Assembly: GCA_900468805.1 (NCBI GenBank) | Contig: UEIF01000026.1 | Span: 1-64,000, forward strand | From: Hyphomicrobiales bacterium | GTDB taxonomy: Bacteria; Pseudomonadota; Alphaproteobacteria; Rhizobiales; Rhizobiaceae | Direction of reading: 5' to 3' | DNA length: 64,000 nucleotides | Shown here: piece by piece, positions 62,393 to 64,000 of the stretch | Layout: each line of letters begins with the position of its first letter | Position numbering within the stretch: the stretch's first letter is position 1 | Notes under the pieces: generated by a model | What the model was told of the DNA's origin: nothing | The model's database searches: none | Seen by the model: only the letters and a program-made list of their open reading frames with translations | Position numbers and translations under genes: made by a program

Positions 62393-63133
62393 TTAGCGGC
62401 TGCGTGTGGTCGGCACCCCGTGCGGCGCAAGCACGGGCACGAAAACACGCCGCGAGGCGCGTGCGGCGACCGGCAGACCCTGATAGAGCCGCTTCTGCGC
62501 CTCGACGATGATGACGCCCGAAAAAGCCGGCCAGAGCGTGCGGCCGATCCGCTCGAAGCCGCGGCGCAGGCGCAGCACGGCGCGCAGTTTCGACGGCGGG
62601 AAGAACAGCGCCTCGGCTGTGGCGCCAGGCGTGAAGTTGGTCTCACGCAGCAGATGGGTCAACTGGCCGCGCGAATAGGGCCGACCCGAACCGAAAGGTG
62701 TATGTTCCATACGCGCCCAGACCCCGCGGCGGTTCGGCACGACGATCACGAGCCGCCCGCCCGGCGCCAGCACCCGCCAGAGCTCCTTCAGGGTCTCTCG
62801 TGGGCTTTCGGCAAATTCCAGGGAATGCACCATCAGCACCCGGTCGATCGAGGAATCCGGCAGCGGCAATTCCTCGTCGAAGATCAATGCGGTGGAAGAA
62901 AGCGAACCGACAGGCCAGTTCACGGCCCCTTGTCCCGCGGGCATGAAAGCGAAGGTGCGTTCCGTGTCGGCCTGGAACCGGTCGAGGAAGGGCACGGAAT
63001 AACCAATGCCCACAAGCCGCTCCTGCGGCAGGCGCACCCAGAGCGACGACAGCGCCATGGCAATCGACTGCTCGGCCATGTGTCCAAGCTCAGAATGATA
63101 GAATTGGCGAAGGTCGACGATATCGGCGTGCAT
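62393..63133 (-). CDS. Class I SAM-dependent methyltransferase
   Basis: A 246-residue methyltransferase of the Methyltransf_11 type. The start is MHADIVDLRQFYHSELG, the SAM region is RLVGIGYSVPFLDRF (a degenerate loop), and the post-motif region is IDRVLMVHSLEFAESPRETLKELWRVLAPGGRLVIVVPNRRGVWARME. The substrate is unknown; it is conserved beside gloB and hisC in rhizobia. ATG 63133 is preferred over a longer frame to 63169. Confidence 0.88.
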   Translation of the reverse strand: MHADIVDLRQFYHSELGHMAEQSIAMALSSLWVRLPQERLVGIGYSVPFLDRFQADTERTFAFMPAGQGAVNWPVGSLSSTALIFDEELPLPDSSIDRVLMVHSLEFAESPRETLKELWRVLAPGGRLVIVVPNRRGVWARMEHTPFGSGRPYSRGQLTHLLRETNFTPGATAEALFFPPSKLRAVLRLRRGFERIGRTLWPAFSGVIIVEAQKRLYQGLPVAARASRRVFVPVLAPHGVPTTRSR

Positions 63134-63158
63134 TATGCCAAATGTTATCAGTGACCGG

Positions 63159-63187
63159 TTGGACTTCAAGGCCGGAACCTCTACATT
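63159..63187 (+). promoter_or_regulatory. Candidate gloB promoter
   Basis: TTGGAC (63159-63164), a 17-nt spacer, and TACATT (63182-63187) lie 36 nt upstream of the gloB ATG. Both hexamers are near consensus and the spacing is ideal. Confidence 0.45.
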
Positions 63188-63223
63188 CCCGGTCAGTTCG
63201 AGGGATAAGGGACTATTTGAACG

Positions 63224-63994
63224 ATGAAACCTTTGGAATTAGAAGTTTTTCTCTGCCGCAGCGACAATTTCGGCGTTCTCGTCCACGACCCTGAAACCGG
63301 ACAGACCGCCTCGATCGATGCGCCCGATGCGGCGGCCGTCGAAGCCGCTGCCGTGCGCCGCGGCTGGAACATCACCCATATCTTCACGACCCATCACCAT
63401 ATCGACCATGTGGAAGGCAATCTGGCGCTGAAGGAACAGTACGGCCTGGAGATCATCGGTCCGGTCAACGAAGCGGTGGCAATCCCCGGCCTCGACAAGA
63501 CGATGGGCGATGGCGACAGCTTCCTCTTCGGCGATCACACGATCAACGTCATCGAAACGCCCGGCCATACGGCGGGCCATATCTGCTACCACTTTGCCGA
63601 CGACAAGCTGCTCTTTGCCGCCGATACGCTGTTTGCGCTCGGCTGCGGCCGTCTGTTCGAGCGTCCCGCTGCCGACATGTGGCATTCGCTGCAGAAGCTT
63701 GCCGTTCTGCCGGATGAGACCGCCGTCTATTTCGGCCACGAATATACGCTCTCCAACGCCCGTTTTGCGGTCACCATCGATCCCGGCAATGAGCGTCTGA
63801 AGAGCCGTGCGGCGGAGATCGAGGCATTGCGCGCCGAAGGCAAGTTCACCATTCCGACCACGCTGGCGCTCGAAAAGGAAACCAACCCCTTCCTGCGTGC
63901 TGCCGATCCTGCCATCCGCCGCAACCTGCTGATGGAGGGCAAGACCAACGAAGAGGTCTTTACCGAAATCCGCAAGCGCAAGGACAATTTCTAG
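63224..63994 (+). CDS. gloB: Hydroxyacylglutathione hydrolase (glyoxalase II)
   Basis: A 256-residue metallo-beta-lactamase-fold enzyme that hydrolyses S-lactoylglutathione in methylglyoxal detoxification. The binuclear metal motif is THHHIDH (56-62). GHTAGHICYHFADDKLLFAADTLFALGCGRLFE and VYFGHEYTLSNARFA supply further ligands, and the C-terminal glutathione-binding domain ends normally just inside the window. It is divergent from the methyltransferase gene. Confidence 0.97.
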   Translation: MKPLELEVFLCRSDNFGVLVHDPETGQTASIDAPDAAAVEAAAVRRGWNITHIFTTHHHIDHVEGNLALKEQYGLEIIGPVNEAVAIPGLDKTMGDGDSFLFGDHTINVIETPGHTAGHICYHFADDKLLFAADTLFALGCGRLFERPAADMWHSLQKLAVLPDETAVYFGHEYTLSNARFAVTIDPGNERLKSRAAEIEALRAEGKFTIPTTLALEKETNPFLRAADPAIRRNLLMEGKTNEEVFTEIRKRKDNF

Positions 63995-64000
63995 GACATG

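Overview
The window is a stretch of chromosome from an alphaproteobacterium of the Rhizobiaceae (Rhizobium/Agrobacterium type). This rests on GC-rich codon use, rhizobial family proteins (DUF4167, BA14K, DUF1178, TIGR02302, DUF2125, CpdR), the PTS-Ntr enzyme I PtsP next to aspartate kinase, and a two-hairpin intergenic repeat of the rhizobial RIME kind. It is almost entirely core genome: about 66 protein genes, one tRNA-Leu(CAA), and no insertion sequence, prophage, CRISPR array or rRNA. The species cannot be fixed from the sequence alone.

Layout. 0.4-6.1 kb: a membrane-anchored M23 peptidase, ClpB with a heat-shock-like promoter, and a low-complexity DUF4167 protein. 6.5-12.1 kb (minus): prmC-prfA (release factor 1 and the enzyme that methylates its GGQ motif), ptsP and lysC. 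12.5-18.5 kb: a BA14K-like secreted protein, ubiG, a DUF1178-nitrilase-grxC-comF group, an NDUFAF5-like methyltransferase, an orphan Flp pilin missed by longer-ORF calling, and mutT. 18.4-24.4 kb: GNAT-argJ-parvulin on minus, secA on plus. 24.6-29 kb: a polysaccharide-type flippase coupled to a BioF2-like acyltransferase, facing an acyl-CoA synthetase. 29-37.4 kb is the most accessory-looking part: aldo/keto reductase, the 3' remnant of an HxlR regulator, a methyltransferase, a divergent TetR/MFS pair with two palindromic operators, the tRNA, a cNMP-domain antiporter and a DsbB-like protein. 37.4-43.1 kb: HNH nuclease, AlkA-like glycosylase, gluQ, YihY, an SDR, a twin-TM protein, a PduO-type adenosyltransferase and a rhomboid protease. 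43.3-46.1 kb: etfBA and a 3-hydroxyacyl-CoA dehydrogenase behind a MerR/LiuR-like operator. 46.2-64 kb: tlpA, argH-lipoprotein-lysA-TIGR02302, cpdR, hpt, ftsEX-ydcF-plsC, ChaC, DUF2125, GNAT-tyrC-hisC, a methyltransferase and gloB.

Themes. Amino-acid synthesis genes (lysC, argJ, argH, lysA, tyrC, hisC) are scattered among cell-envelope and division genes (M23 peptidase, ftsEX, TIGR02302, secA, plsC). The M23 protein and FtsEX could belong to one pathway, since FtsEX commonly controls M23-type cell-wall factors; that link is inference. EtfBA plus the dehydrogenase form a fatty-acid or branched-chain acyl-CoA oxidation unit.

No clearly new multi-gene defence or biosynthetic system is visible. 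The best leads are regulatory and small: the operator lying between the -35 and -10 of etfBA, the double palindrome between tetR and the MFS gene, a 30-codon membrane-peptide ORF with a strong ribosome site beside tlpA, the orphan Flp pilin, the HxlR remnant, and repeated convergent gene pairs whose stop codons overlap.
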